64,000 bases of DNA from Thysanoteuthis rhombus (taxonomy: Eukaryota; Mollusca; Cephalopoda; Oegopsida; Thysanoteuthidae), in the NCBI GenBank assembly GCA_963457665.1, contig OY735206.1:59071735-59135734 (forward strand), written 5' to 3'. Positions within the stretch are counted from its first letter, which is position 1. Each line of letters begins with the position of its first letter. The notes below the pieces were generated by a model. That model had not been told where the DNA came from. It searched no databases and saw nothing but the letters and a program-made list of their open reading frames with translations. The position numbers were made by a program, and so were the translations under genes. This document shows positions 37,357 to 48,639 of the stretch, in pieces.

Positions 37357-37358
<2 letters not shown>
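36637..37358 (-). mobile_element. Penelope-like element remnant (3' end)
   Basis: Read on the minus strand, 37,358 to 37,200 is an open frame of 52 codons ending in TAA. It contains VLEKHEDMWINKLKTLYPNG followed by LN, which fits the C-terminal part of the GIY-YIG endonuclease of Penelope-like elements (acidic residue, W, then L.TLYP.GLN). A 3' untranslated stretch of about 460 nt follows to a hammerhead-like motif at 36,745-36,706 and ends near the TA tract. Hammerhead motifs in Penelope terminal repeats are established. The upstream side is cut by a (TA)n tract at 37,359-37,424. The RT portion is absent. Confidence 0.6.
36706..36745 (-). ncRNA. Hammerhead-ribozyme-like motif
   Basis: The minus strand reads CCA, CTGATGA, an extra TGA, GAGA-AA-TCTC (stem II), GAAA, C-AT-G, then TA before TGG. 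This supplies the CUGANGA and GAAA core, a 4-bp stem II, a minimal stem III and a GUA cleavage triplet. A 3-bp stem I (CCA with TGG) also fits. The extra TGA between core and stem II departs from consensus; alternatively the second TGATGA is the core, with A in place of C3. Activity is uncertain. Confidence 0.4.
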
Positions 37359-37408
<50 letters not shown>

Positions 37409-37424
37409 ATATACTTTTATACAT
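37359..37424. repeat. (TA)n microsatellite
   Basis: Two TA tracts separated by a TTTA interruption, cutting the Penelope-like remnant. Confidence 0.95.
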
Positions 37425-37429
37425 AATAG

Positions 37430-37990
37430 TGATAATCAAATAATTGAGTCATCCACAGACAGCTGTTTTGTTGTATCACAACTCTTCTGTATGGCTATAG
37501 ACTATCCATTATCCCATCCAGTACCACGAGGTAGGATTAAAACCCTCGCTTCAGACCCAGATGCCAGCAATTTACCTCTGCCCTACGTGGAATTGGTAGG
37601 TCAGCAAGGCTGAACTTGAGCGATATTTTTTGGACTTACACATAATTCCTCATCCATCTGAGTTTTCTATTCCAGAGTTAGAAGAGCTATATGTGTGCGT
37701 CTGTACATGTGTATGCATGTGCGTGATTTTCTGTCATTTTCTGCTGCTTTTGTATAATATGCCACATCCATACATGTCTATTGATTGATCAATCCGAGAG
37801 TCATTAGTCATTAGTCCCAAACTATCCATTAGGTAATGGGTATTGACAAGCTTCCTTTTGTATGTTGGTGCCAAATAATTGATCTTCCTTTTTCATTGAC
37901 AATTCTTTAACCTATTGGGATTTGCAATTGAAAGGCATCGGAAAACTCAATATTCGTCAGATTTTCTTTCAAAATCTTTTGACAAAACCA
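37430..37990. other. Unassigned, possible SINE relic
   Basis: GGATTAAAACCCTCG at about 37,534 resembles a degraded reverse-complement B box, but no paired A box is clear. Nothing else recognised. Confidence 0.25.
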
Positions 37991-37999
37991 GTCAGCTGA

Positions 38000-39230
38000 G
38001 GGAAGAGCTAAAATCCCAGAAGCGTTGATTCAAGTTGGAAAAAGGAGGAAAAAGCTGCTTTCAACCCTTACAAATATCTTAAGAAGGGGACATTACACTC
38101 AGACGATAATTAGTCAGTGGAGGAGATTATCGACCTTCTCCGGAGTAATCTCAATGGCATCACGAGATATCAAGACCTCAGCCTTTTTGAGTAACCGGCA
38201 ATACTACCGCAGCCAGTGCCTATATTAAACATCTTTGGGCTCATTCTGAAGGGGGTCAAAAAGCAGTCAAGGCTACAAGACCATATTCTATGATTAGTCT
38301 CACCGGATTCCCATTTACAAGCAGTGCTTAAGTCTATTGAAATAGTTTGGGAAAACCTTGAGGGTGATCTGGAAGAAATGAAAGCTTACTGCACACTGGA
38401 GACATGTGAGGATCTGCTTCCAAAAAAAGACAAATCAAATATAATCCGGCAGTTTCAGGTCATATTGCTGTTTAGCGTCGAAGGACAGATTTTCCTCAAG
38501 ATGGTGGCCCAACGACTAAGGGAATGCATACTTTGAAACTTCGGTTTAGAAAAGGTTTTTCCCAAGGGTGCCCAGATTCATGGAAAATACAGGTGTGGTA
38601 ACTCAGCTGATCAAGGAGGGAAGAGAAACAGAGGAAATCTCGCCTCGGTCTGGCTGCACTTGGCAAACGCTTATATATCGATGCTGCAAGATATGATCAT
38701 GTATGAAGAACTAACATGGCATCACGTTCTACATAGTATTTGGCATCTCAAAATGGATTATATAAGGTTTGGCATCGTTTGGAGAAAATTATATCCACGG
38801 GCAGTACGATCTCGGTGTCATCATTATCATTTACCACGAGTATGATCGTCTTGCCAGCGGAAAATTGGTGCAGAGGCTTTTGTCTAGATAAGGTACTTGG
38901 CAGCCCATTATAGGGTCATTCATAGATGACCTTACAGTGACAACTCTATCTGTCAGTAATGCTAATGGCTCCTCCAATGGCTAAGACAGCTACTCTCACG
39001 TGAGTTTTAAGCCAACCAACTCCAGGCGCAAAGGAAGAGAAGAGAGGCAACAAGTTCCAGTCCAACGTTGGGAGGATCAAGATTCCAAGGGTGGCAGGAA
39101 AAAAAAACGATCAAAAGCTAAGGCAACACACTCGACAGCTCCGTGAAGTACAGACTGATTTAAAGCCTGTGTATACCAGCAGAGATTTGCCAATGTTATT
39201 ATGGTCCTTTCTGGTTTAAATTAATCAATT
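38000..39230 (+). pseudogene. Decayed RLE-type LINE, fragment 1 (linker to RT thumb)
   Basis: The plus strand carries, in several frames, an N-terminal linker, LLFSVEGQIFLKMVAQRL (RT finger, 38,465-38,520), NTGVVTQLI-like sequence, LHLANAY (RT motif A region with D lost, 38,650), FIDDLTVTT (catalytic box with both aspartates, 38,920), SFKPTNSR and FKACVYQQRF (39,155-39,190). The order and wording match the RT of an animal LINE family that ends in a PD-(D/E)XK restriction-like endonuclease; R2/HERO/NeSL-like is my best guess. Stops and frameshifts are many. It ends just before the minisatellite at 39.4 kb. Confidence 0.65.
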
Positions 39231-39411
39231 GCAACTGCTGAGGCTAAAGAAAAACCTATACCCAGTACCTCAGAAAGTTGCGGCTTCAAAGACATTTGCA
39301 GCTACATATCAGCGATCTACTAAGGGGTGATAATTTATAAGTTTCTCCGATGTTAAAGTAGCAGGGGAAGTGGGGGGCACTCAAAACAGTGAACAGAGCT
39401 GAGGCATTGCA

Positions 39412-41198
39412 TATTTTTTCTAGTATTTTCATGTTCCTATCAATTTTATCATCAGTATAACATTTCACCGATTCTCATTGTGCCTATCAATATATGTATC
39501 ACCAGTATATTCATTCTATTACTTTTATTGTCCCTATGAATGTTCTCTTAACCATTATATTCTTTGCATTATTTTCACTTTCCGACAATATTTTCAACGC
39601 CAGTATATTCTTTCTTATATTTTCATTGTGCCAATAGATATTTCCACCATCATGATATACTTTCAACAAGTTTTGTTGTGCCTATCAATATTGTCATCAC
39701 CCGTTTATTCTTTCAATTATTTTCATTTTGCCTATAAATATCGTCATCTTCAGTATATTGTTTCTATTTTTTCATAGTGTCTATCATTTCTGTCATCACC
39801 AGAATAGTGTTTCCGAATTTTAATATTGCCTCTCAACATTGTCATCATCAGTATGACTTTGTATTATCTCAATTGCACCAATCAATATTGTAATTATTTG
39901 TATTTTCTTTCTATTATTTCATAATGTCTATCAAAATTGTTATCATCAATACACTCTTTCTATCACTTTCTTTTTACCTATCAATATTGTCATCATCAGC
40001 ATATTCTTTCTATTGATTTCTTTGTGCTCATCAGTAATGTCAGCACCAGTATATACTTACTATCATTTTCATTACACCAGCAGGATAACCTTTTTATCAT
40101 CTTCATCATGCCTGTCAATATTGTCATCAACAGTATATCCAATCCATCAATTTCATTATGCCTATCAATATTATAATCACCAATACATACTTTCTATAAT
40201 TTTCAATCTGCCTGTCAATATTGTCATCATCAGTATAACCTTTCTATATCTTTCATGGTGCCTATCAATATTGTCATCACTTGTATTTCCTATCCACTAT
40301 TTTCATTATGCCTATCATTATTATAATCACCAGTACATACATGATGTTTTTTTCGATCCGCCTCTCAATATTGTCATCACCAGTATATCATGTCCATCCC
40401 TCCATTGTGCCTATCAATATTTTCATCTCCGATTAATCCCATTTTACCTATCAATATTACCAACACCAGTATAAGTTTTCTTTTATTCTTATTATGCCTA
40501 TCAATACTGTTATCACCTGTTTAGTTTTTTCTATTGTTTTCATTGTGTCTATCTGTATTTTTATCACCGGTGTATTCTTTCTATTGATATCCTTTTACCC
40601 ATCGATATTTTCATCACCAGTATGAATTTTCTCTCACTTTCATTTTGCTTATCAATATCATTATCACCAGTATATTCTTTCTATTATTTTCAATGTGCCT
40701 ATCGATATTGTGATCACAAGTATATCTTTTGTATCATTTGCATTGTGCCTATCATAATTGTCATCACCAATATATCCTTTGTATTGTTTCCATCGTTGTA
40801 AGCATCAGTATATTATCTTTATCATTTTCTTCATTTCAATATTGTCATCACAAATAAACTTTTACTTTTATTTTCTTTTTGTCCATCAATATTGTCATCA
40901 CCAGTAGATAATTTCCATTGGTTTCATTGAACGTATCAATATTCTCAAGATCAGTATATCCCCTCTTCTATTTTGATCATCCCTATCAATATTCTAATCA
41001 TCTGCATATTTTTTATAATATGCCTATTAATATTGTCATGATAGGTACATCTTTTCTATTATTTTCATTGTGCCTCTCAATGTTGTCATCACTAGTATAA
41101 CTCTTATTTCATTCTCACCGTTTCTATGAATATTTTCCCCACTAATATATGTTTTTGTTATTTTCATTTCATTTTTCATTGTGCTTATCAATTTTGTG
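39412..41198. repeat. Minisatellite of about 50-bp units
   Basis: The core word CCTATCAATATTGTCATCAC recurs every 49-50 bp (for example 40,211, 40,261, 40,311, 40,361, 40,410, then an exceptional 37-bp step), with a T-rich ATTCTTTCTATTATTTTCAT segment between. There are about 36 units, diverged by roughly 10-25 percent by eye. Since 50 is not a multiple of three, the apparent proteins here (60-153 codons) show three alternating peptide versions of the same unit and are not genes. Confidence 0.93.
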
Positions 41199-41419
41199 TT
41201 CGAGTCATGGCAGAATTCACCACCAACTGCATATTGCAGATTGGCGAAGTTGACTTTCTAAGAATTATTCTGGACAACATCTCAAAGGAAGATAGAACCA
41301 AGATGTTAAGGTCCGTGGTTCATTTGTGTATCAAACATGCAAGGATGCCTTTGGTGTGAGGAAATGGGAAAATTGTCAAGCCATCAGCAAGTCTTTGTAC
41401 TTGGCAGTGACGGATAAAA

Positions 41420-43290
41420 GAATTCAGGAAAGATCAACGGATGCTCGAAAAAGGTGGCTGCAAGGTGGATAGAAAGGGAAAAGCTGTCTTTAAACAGCTC
41501 ATCTCAGAGCTGCAGGAAAATCTGCTCTGGATTCATTGGATGGAGGCTATTCAGAAGAAGCAGCGAGAGAAGCGTCGGCAAAGGATAGACATTTTATTAT
41601 CATATTCTCCAGCGTACTGTCAACCTCCTCGGGGAGCCAAAAGCAAATGGCTGCTTTGTATAAGGGAGGAGAGAATAATGTGAGAACTGTCCTTTCCAGC
41701 TACCAATACCCGAGTCACATACCATATTTGAGATAGCTGACTGCACACTTAACAAAAGGCAACAGTGAAAAAAAACTAAGTAAACAAGGAAATGAAGAGG
41801 AACAAAAATATCAAAACTGCAAAGGCTTCATGATCATTTTTTTATGAAGACTCCATCGATCCAGGGTTTACGATAACTTGACGCACAGGAAAAGATGGCT
41901 ATATGGGTAGAGATGCAATTCAACCCACGAAAGTCTAGAAGCATATGTATCCAGTCGGATAAACCGACAAGAAAATCTTCAATATTAAAGGGTTAAAGAT
42001 TTTGTGGCTACCTCAAAGACACCACAACACGATTGGACATCTGACGCAAGGCAACTAATAGCCAAGTGCTTGGGATGTTTAAGGTGTGTTGCTTCCAGTA
42101 TGACAGATTCCAATGACTATTCTTTCCATTTGACTTCCCTATGACCCAGGGGGAGGCTATAGAGAGAATGGGCTTCAAATTTGTTGGAAGATGACTGAGT
42201 GTTCTCCAACTTCCATCTCGGTCAGTCTGTACAGCAATACCTCCAAGCTTCACCTACCATATCATTGGGTGTAAAGTGGTTTGAATCTATCGAAGCAAAA
42301 GCGGTCAGAACACAGGTACTGTCTGGTGATGAAAGAGTTAAACACGCTGAAATAACCATCAAGTGTGACAGTGAACGGAGGCCTCAGGAATCAATGAAGG
42401 GGGGCAGAAGCGATCTAGTCACATCAGGATATTATTGACGATAGGGACTAGGAAACTGTAACACCATGAAGGAGAGCTGGGCAAGTGCCAAGGACAAGAG
42501 AGAGCTCGTGGTGCAAAGGGTTTGAGAGGCAGTGGTGGGGGCTCATAGGGAGCGAATACCACTGTCCCAGGGGAAACTCTGGGGTCCAAATTAAGACAAG
42601 ATATTGATCCTGAATCTTGTGTCTGGCCTCTTGCAAACTCTGAACAGCCTAAACATCAATGGAAAATAAAGAAATTTATCCTGCTAGCAAAGTAGAGCAG
42701 ACCTTTGTACCTTGAATTTGATCTTAACTGGATGCCAAAAAAGCAGTGCTAGGAGATAAATTCAGGGGGAAGCATGATAAAAACCCTGACTGAAATTTCC
42801 AAGTGGACTGATCTACTGAGGAATAAAACCAACAAGCACAAGGCATCACTACCAGAAGTTGTTAATTTCTAAAGGGAATAAGATAATATTCCCACGGTAA
42901 GATCAACTGTCGTGAACCTGCTTTCCATTATATATCACGGGGGACCAAAGGAATTCTTTCCGAGATCGGTCACAGTTACCTCCCTACGAGTAGAAACGGT
43001 TTTTCTTTCCAGGAGCACAAAAACATCATAGTAACCGAACTCACACAGCCCTTTGAGGGCAAGATGGCCATCTCTCACCAACGTCAAGTGTCGAGGAGTT
43101 TCCTGTCAGGGGATGGTACACAGGCTTAGCCGCAATTGCAGCGATTAGCCAGTTACAAAAGTACGGTACTTCTTGCAAAATCAGGTTAAAGACCCAAATA
43201 ATAAAAGTAAGTTACTAGGGAGTTGGCCATGGCTGCTGAAACCAGCTCAAAATGGTTGTGGTTGACGAGAGCTCTGCAGGTAAAGTCTAA
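41420..43290 (+). pseudogene. Decayed RLE-type LINE, fragment 2 (linker and endonuclease end)
   Basis: The N-side block at 41,440-41,590 (KAVFKQLISELQENL, then MEAIQKKQREKRRQR) fits the basic linker before the RT. The C-side block has DKRELVVQRV (42,500), STKNIIVTELTQPFEGKM (43,015-43,070), fitting the conserved strand after the PD motif of the restriction-like endonuclease, and AETSSKWLWLTRA (43,238-43,276), fitting the family's final AAEKASRWLW block. The RT itself is missing, so this is an internally deleted or rearranged copy rather than the continuation of fragment 1. Dead by many stops. Confidence 0.55.
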
Positions 43291-43411
43291 TCCAATAACC
43301 GTTGCTCTGACAAGTATAAGCTAAGGGAAGTAACGATATCTACTGCCTTCAAAGCATCTTTGATGTTTCTTTAACCTGTTATTACCGTATTTTTGGTGCG
43401 GTCTCAGTTCA

Positions 43412-43492
43412 TTAACCGTATACTTTCTCCTCGTGCTCCTCAGCCTTCTGCTTCCTGCATTTTCCACACTTTCCTTTCACTGAGGCAGACAT
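43412..43492 (-). other. Short cysteine/lysine-rich open frame
   Basis: A 26-codon minus frame begins ATG in a purine-rich context and contains KGKCGKCRKQKAEEHEEK. It lies about 190 bp downstream of the candidate poly(A) signal at 43,680. It could be a first coding exon or chance; there is only a weak donor (AAAGTATAC). Not called a gene. Confidence 0.15.
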
Positions 43493-43679
43493 TTTCATAT
43501 TTTTGTCAAGCTCCAATCCAAGCGGGAACTAAGTGCAAACTAGGACAAAAATAACCATCAACTAATTTAGGGGAGTGAAATCTTCAATGTCTGTCTATCA
43601 CATCACATTAAACGAAAATACGTTGATTTGAAATCACGATCACAGCCGAACTGACAATTCGCAAATATTAACAAAATCA

Positions 43680-43685
43680 TTTATT
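43680..43685 (-). promoter_or_regulatory. Candidate poly(A) signal
   Basis: AATAAA on the minus strand, 33 bp beyond the TGA stop of the terminal exon at 43,719-43,798. This position is consistent with a very short 3' UTR. Confidence 0.4.
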
Positions 43686-43718
43686 ATACACAAAATACCA
43701 AAATTTCAGTATTCATCT

Positions 43719-43798
43719 TCAGATGAACTCAAAGTAGTAGTCAGGCTCAACCCTGTAGCAGCCAGGCTTGATTTCGTACTTATTCTCTCGTTCGAAAG
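43719..43798 (-). CDS. Candidate terminal coding exon of a host gene
   Basis: On the minus strand a strong acceptor (TTTTTTTGTATTTCCCTCCAG) is followed by 80 nt that are open in only one frame. They encode 25 residues, FERENKYEIKPG then CYRVEPDYYFEFI, then TGA and a poly(A) signal. The required phase (two nucleotides completing a codon) is exactly what the microexon at 45,134-45,158 supplies. The peptide is well mixed and not repeat-like. I do not recognise the protein. The intron between the exons (about 1.33 kb) carries a minus-strand RTE-like stump, as expected for an intron. Earlier exons lie outside what I could find. Confidence 0.45.
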
Positions 43799-44587
43799 CT
43801 GGAGGGAAATACAAAAAAATTGTGTTCGTCATGAAAGGAGATTGGAAGGGCATTTGTCCAATAATGGACTTATAATAGCTGATATATACATAAATATATG
43901 AACATCGGTTAAATGATATTAATCATTGATGTCCGCTCCTATCCAACATCCCTAGTGTTAAAATGACAGCATATAATAAAACCATTTGTTGAGAGAAATG
44001 GACCAATAGTTATCTTTCAGCGAAAAGAAATCTTGTCAAATTGAACCAGCACGCTGATTTCTTTTTTGTTCTCTTTTTCCTCTGAAATTTGGTTGACAAA
44101 TAGCAGTACTGTTTCAGTTTTTAATCAATCACTGGCTGTAATTGTCTGAGACTCAGGAGAGCGGAAAATAAGATGTCACTTTCTCGTATTTCGATGTGTT
44201 TGTTCCAAGTAAGAGGCGAGGGTCTGCATATCCCTATCACATTAATCTAAGTACATTGTAAAAAAAGCTTTGGCAACGTATAAACAGGCCTCGGAGAAAT
44301 AAAACAATTACCTTATTATACTGATTATGTGGCAACAATCCCAGATCTCAAGTAGACGATCCAAAATCATAAGCGGTGATCAAGTCGAAAATAATAACGG
44401 AATGAAAAAAGTGCAAATGAATTTAGGGAACAGTGTCTCGATAAGAGCATCTCGAACATTTTGCATTGGTGATACACATTTTTGAAATAAATTGTTGGTG
44501 ACTCAGGATATGTTAGCTAAATCAAATATATAATGTCATCTCAGCAGTTCAACTTATTCAACGAAAGTATTTCTTGAAATATACCAT

Positions 44588-45030
44588 CATCATCGGCAGT
44601 GGCAGCTTTTTAGCGTTCGTTGATGCAGGATTTCCCAAAGATTCTGCAAACCCATCTATCATGGGCATCACGAAGTCGACACTTCCCGAACCCGTTTAGT
44701 TTGTCACACCGTCTTATATTCTGTCGGCCACGATTTCAGATCTGATATCTGGGGTTCCGGTTATGATATCAATCTGTTGCCTGACATATTTGCAATATGA
44801 CCAGTCCTTTGCCATTCGAGTTTTCTAATGTATCCAATGGTATCTTGTATTAGTTCTCCTTTTGATATAGTGCGTTATCTCGTGATCTCTCCGTGTTATT
44901 TTGAGCATGATTTCCTCATCAGTTTGTTGCGTGGTTTTGAGATTGAGGATCAATCTTCTGATCTGTTCCATATACACACTTTTCCCTAATTTCGCGATAC
45001 ACCAAATGGTCATCATCAATACAATGAGTC
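44588..45030 (-). mobile_element. RTE-like LINE 3' fragment
   Basis: The low-coordinate side begins with ATCATCATCGG (reverse tail). The minus strand then encodes TQQTDEEIMLKITRRDHEIT (about 44,940-44,860), the conserved block between RT and the tryptophan-rich end, and further WSYCKYVRQQID-type sequence. It is one of the longer stumps and sits inside the intron of the candidate host gene, in the same orientation. Confidence 0.75.
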
Positions 45031-45133
45031 AATGAGTCATGAAATACATTCCGAAATAATATTGTTAAGAGGAAGCGTAGAGACTGTGGTAAACATTAAT
45101 TCATGAAGAGTCACCATCGAAACTGACACTTAC

Positions 45134-45158
45134 GTGGACCAAAAAATGTCTGGCTGTT
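45134..45158 (-). CDS. Candidate 25-nt microexon of the same gene
   Basis: On the minus strand GTGTGTTTCTAATTTCAG precedes 25 nt (AACAGCCAGACATTTTTTGG plus TCCAC), followed by a consensus donor GTAAGTGTC. Read from phase 0 it gives NSQTFFGP, and its last nucleotide plus the first two of the exon at 43,798 make a proline codon, so the frame continues to the TGA. The other two frames cannot continue openly into that exon. Acceptor, donor and phase agreement together are unlikely by chance, but microexons are easy to over-call. Confidence 0.4.
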
Positions 45159-45589
45159 CTGAAATTAGAAACACACTCTACTGAATGAAAACTTCAATTT
45201 TTGGCTCATATACCCCTCGATTTGGGCTATGCTCATCATATACGCTAGTAAACTAAACATTTTTTTACGTTAATCAAACTAGTCGGACAAAAAGTAAGGA
45301 CCTACCAGGAATTAGAAAACCCGATAGATACTTTCTACACCCCTGAGATAAAAAAAAGTACATATCCATACAGTACATACATGTGTGTGCGTGTGCGTGT
45401 GTCTGTGTCTGTCGGTGCGTGCGTGAGTCTTAGAATGTTGTTCGAGTAAAATATATTAATTAAGTGAACGCAGCGGCGTATGAACTTAACTAAGTGATTT
45501 TATAGAGAATATGTTTGCATTGAATGTAAAGAGTATTATGTACTGCAGTTAGTGAGCAAGGCATACTGGGATACGGGATGTGTACTAAA

Positions 45590-45900
45590 TTTGGTGTGAG
45601 ATATGTTGGAAAAATCGAGAAAAAGACACGAGTCTGAGTTATAACTGGAACCATAGAAAAATCAAATGGCAATGGGAAATGTTGCAAGAATGTCAGACAA
45701 CTAGACATACCGACTCATAAATGGATCCCAAGAGATCATACGTGAAACTGTGACCGAAAGAAAGTAAGATGGCGTGTCGAGGTAGACAAACTCGGAAAGT
45801 ATTGGCTCCACGATGCTCATAATAGAGAAATCCAGGCGAATAATGGGGAAGGTCTATGTCTAACGATGGACGCTAAAAGGCTGATGCTGATGATGATGAT
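45590..45900 (+). mobile_element. RTE-like LINE 3' fragment
   Basis: GGCAATGGGAAATGTTGC, AAATGGATCCCAAGAGATC, TACTCGGAAAG-like and GGGAAGGTCTATGTCTAACG words precede a (GAT)n tail ending near 45,900. Orientation is opposite to the stump at 44.6 kb. Confidence 0.75.
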
Positions 45901-46079
45901 TTTGCTCTTGTTCCCACTGAGGTAGATTCGGAGAATCAAAGCCCGTTCTCAAATATTTTTGTCACTTTTTTATGATAGCTGTTTACCCGTCGTTATATAT
46001 TATCTTATTTGTCTACTTATTACTCAATTCCTTTCTTGCATATTGACCTCTATGCAAAGGTACCTCCAATATCAAATTT

Positions 46080-46188
46080 GCACACACACATGCATACTTG
46101 CACACACACACATATGTATACATGTACACACACATGCACAAATCCACATATACACACACGTTTGGCGCCCACGCACTCACACAAAAAC

Positions 46189-46226
<38 letters not shown>
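46080..46226. repeat. (CA)n(TA)n microsatellite
   Basis: Interrupted CACA/CATA tract followed by TA to 46,226; the reverse-complement arrangement of the usual (TA)n(TG)n. Confidence 0.95.
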
Positions 46227-46228
<2 letters not shown>

Positions 46229-46552
46229 TATATTGCCAAGTCGTGTTTGACTATGGTTATAATTAATGGATTTTCGCTGTTAATGCTTGGAGTTATGGGA
46301 GAATATTTTTCCCCAAATGCACACATTCCTTCACTTCTCTCTGTCAACCATTATAGAGTGCCAACAACGAGATGTTTTGCCAAGATTTCTGGCGATGCGT
46401 CTTAACACCGGAAGGAATCGATTTCCAAAAGGAAAATGGATTCCAATCCTCCCAAAAAGCGCTGAAACGAAGCTTGATTTGGAATACCGAACCCGGTTCA
46501 CTGGTGCCGTTTCTGTGCTAAATACCCTTACTCTTTGTCGCTATCTCCCTCT

Positions 46553-46569
46553 CTCTGTCTCTGTCCCCG

Positions 46570-46653
<84 letters not shown>

Positions 46654-46705
46654 ATATATATATATATATAAGTGTGTGTGCGCGCATGTGTGTATGTGTG
46701 TGTGT
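46553..46705. repeat. (CT)n(TA)n(TG)n microsatellite
   Basis: About 75 bp of CT with one TAT interruption, a short TA tract, then TG/GC-interrupted repeats. Confidence 0.97.
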
Positions 46706-47245
46706 GTTGATGCAGGAGTGTTTTTAATCATGGACATGTCTCCAGTGAGTGTATTATAGGGTTTGTTTAAATATATTCCAAATCTCTGATTCTATTACTT
46801 ATCTCTAGATACACATATTTCCCATATTCATGTAATTTCCGTTTTTCTGTTATCTTCACTTTACCATATTCATTAATCAGTGTTCAAATCTTTTTTGACA
46901 AATTATGCCACATCTTTCTTGCTCAATTCCTAATCTATTCTTTCTTCTTCCACCATTCATCATATTTTTTTCCTTTTTTTTTTACGCATGTATCTTTTTT
47001 TTTCTCGATCATTGAATGCCCTTGTTTTCAGCTGCTTGAAATTTGCTTTCTGTCTTCATTCAGTCGCCATAAATGTGGTTTTCACTATTTCAATTAGAAA
47101 CTGCCAACCAAATCTGTCAACATCTACATGGTCAACACCAAAATAGGTTTCTTCAATTACCGTTTTAAGGTTGGTCTGGTCGGCTGACTGACTGACTGAC
47201 TGCGTATTTATCCCATGTAAATACTTTATCGATGGAGCTAGAGGG

Positions 47246-47577
47246 CTGGAAATTTAAACATTTACTCCTTATTATGTCTAGTTTTCGATAAAGGGTTCTA
47301 TCTATGATGTAATTTTATGCTAGGCTATCCATTTTGCTTGTGACCAGTAATGTCCATGCATTTTTTCTGTTTTGTAATTTGGAATTTTAGGGCTGAAAAT
47401 TTTATTGACTCCTTATTATGTCTAGTTTCTTTGTTGTTTTTTTTTTCATTTCTCTCGCCTCCAAAAAGGTCTTCGATAAGGGGTTCTATTTATTATGTAA
47501 TTTCATGCTAAAATATCGTTTTTGCTTATGACCAGTAATGTCCAAGCATTTTTTTCTGTTTTGTAATTTAGAATTTT
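47246..47577 (+). repeat. Two-copy tandem repeat, 144-bp unit with a 43-bp insert
   Basis: Unit 1 (47,246-47,389) and unit 2 (47,390-47,577) share ACTCCTTATTATGTCTAGTT, TTCTATCTATGATGTAAT-like and GACCAGTAATGTCCA words in order. Unit 2 carries about 43 extra bp of T-rich sequence (GTTGTTTTTTTTTTCATTTC and following) after its TCTAGTTT word. A (GACT)n tract lies just upstream at 47,184-47,202. Confidence 0.8.
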
Positions 47578-48095
47578 AGTGATTGCCGCTCAGCAGAAGC
47601 TGGGGGAAATAATTCACTCATTGATCATCCCTTTTCCAGTTTTTTAATTGGACATCCCTAACATAGCATGCTGCCAAAAGACATTGGCCATGAGGTTTCT
47701 GCTGAATCACAAACCGGAACTTTTTTTTTTTGTTTTTTTTTTGTTTTGTTTTGTTTTTGCTTTGTTTTGTTTTTGTTTTTTTCTTCTCGGTTATTCTTCT
47801 CACGATTTTTACTTAAAGAAACATGATTTATACACTTGATATCTTTCATTATTTTTTGTCATTCATGACCTCTCGTAACTCATTATTTTCGTCTATCCCC
47901 TGATATTGTTTTTCTTATTTCCTTTGTGTCAATATCCTTAGTTCTGTTGCCTAATGTTAGACCGAATGAATTGGCTCGTCGCCAATTGGTTCACTTAGAA
48001 TCCAAGAAATTCATGAGTGGGAGCGGCATAATTCAAATACATTGTATAATATTTTATTTATTTCTCCAAGGCAGGTCACAATAACAGTGACGATC

Positions 48096-48150
<55 letters not shown>
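48096..48150. repeat. (TA)n microsatellite
   Basis: About 55 bp of pure TA. Confidence 0.97.
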
Positions 48151-48153
<3 letters not shown>

Positions 48154-48639
48154 AAGCACAAAATAATGTAAACCTTCGCTCTTGTGTTACTGAGACATAA
48201 ATATTTTCTCTCAATTTTCATATATATATTTTCCCAAATCATCCACAACCATGTGCCACACAAGTCAATTTTAATTGGATCAGTGTTATTTCAACGTTTT
48301 GTCTTATAGATATTTTTTTCGATTTGATTTTAGGATCTTGCAACATATAATTAGTTCTAATTGTATTGGTATTTTTAACTTTCTTTTCTTTTATTTCATT
48401 TTTTAAATTCTTCATAGAGTTCATCATCACCCTGTTTCAGAGATATAAAAAAAAACAGGACGAGTTTTTAATATGGTTCTACACACCATATTCATCATTG
48501 TTTCAATGAATATAACTACTCAATAATTTTGATTTGTTTTGATATAAAAAAAAATATTGTTACAATTTTGTAACCTATTATATCCAAACCTATATACCTT
48601 GTCATTTTCAACTACTTTTTTTCCTCATCTATTAGTATT

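Larger units (their letters stand above)
43300..44580. other. Mostly intronic or intergenic sequence
   Basis: Apart from the terminal exon, a 35-bp trace of an RTE-like tail is visible near 43,845-43,880 (GGAAGGGCATTTGTCCAATA). Another minus-strand donor-like site (AAGGTAATTG at 44,314) follows a short open stretch, but its phase does not fit the terminal exon, so I do not use it. Confidence 0.35.

Noticed and set aside
39478..41100. Open frames of 60-153 codons with repeated CLSILSS and AYQYYNHQY peptides
   Set aside because: They are translations of the 50-bp minisatellite in cycling frames, not genes.
44250..44345. Minus-strand segment ending AAGGTAATTG as a further exon of the candidate gene
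   Set aside because: Its only open frame leaves two nucleotides, which would put a stop in the terminal exon; the microexon at 45,134 gives the correct phase.
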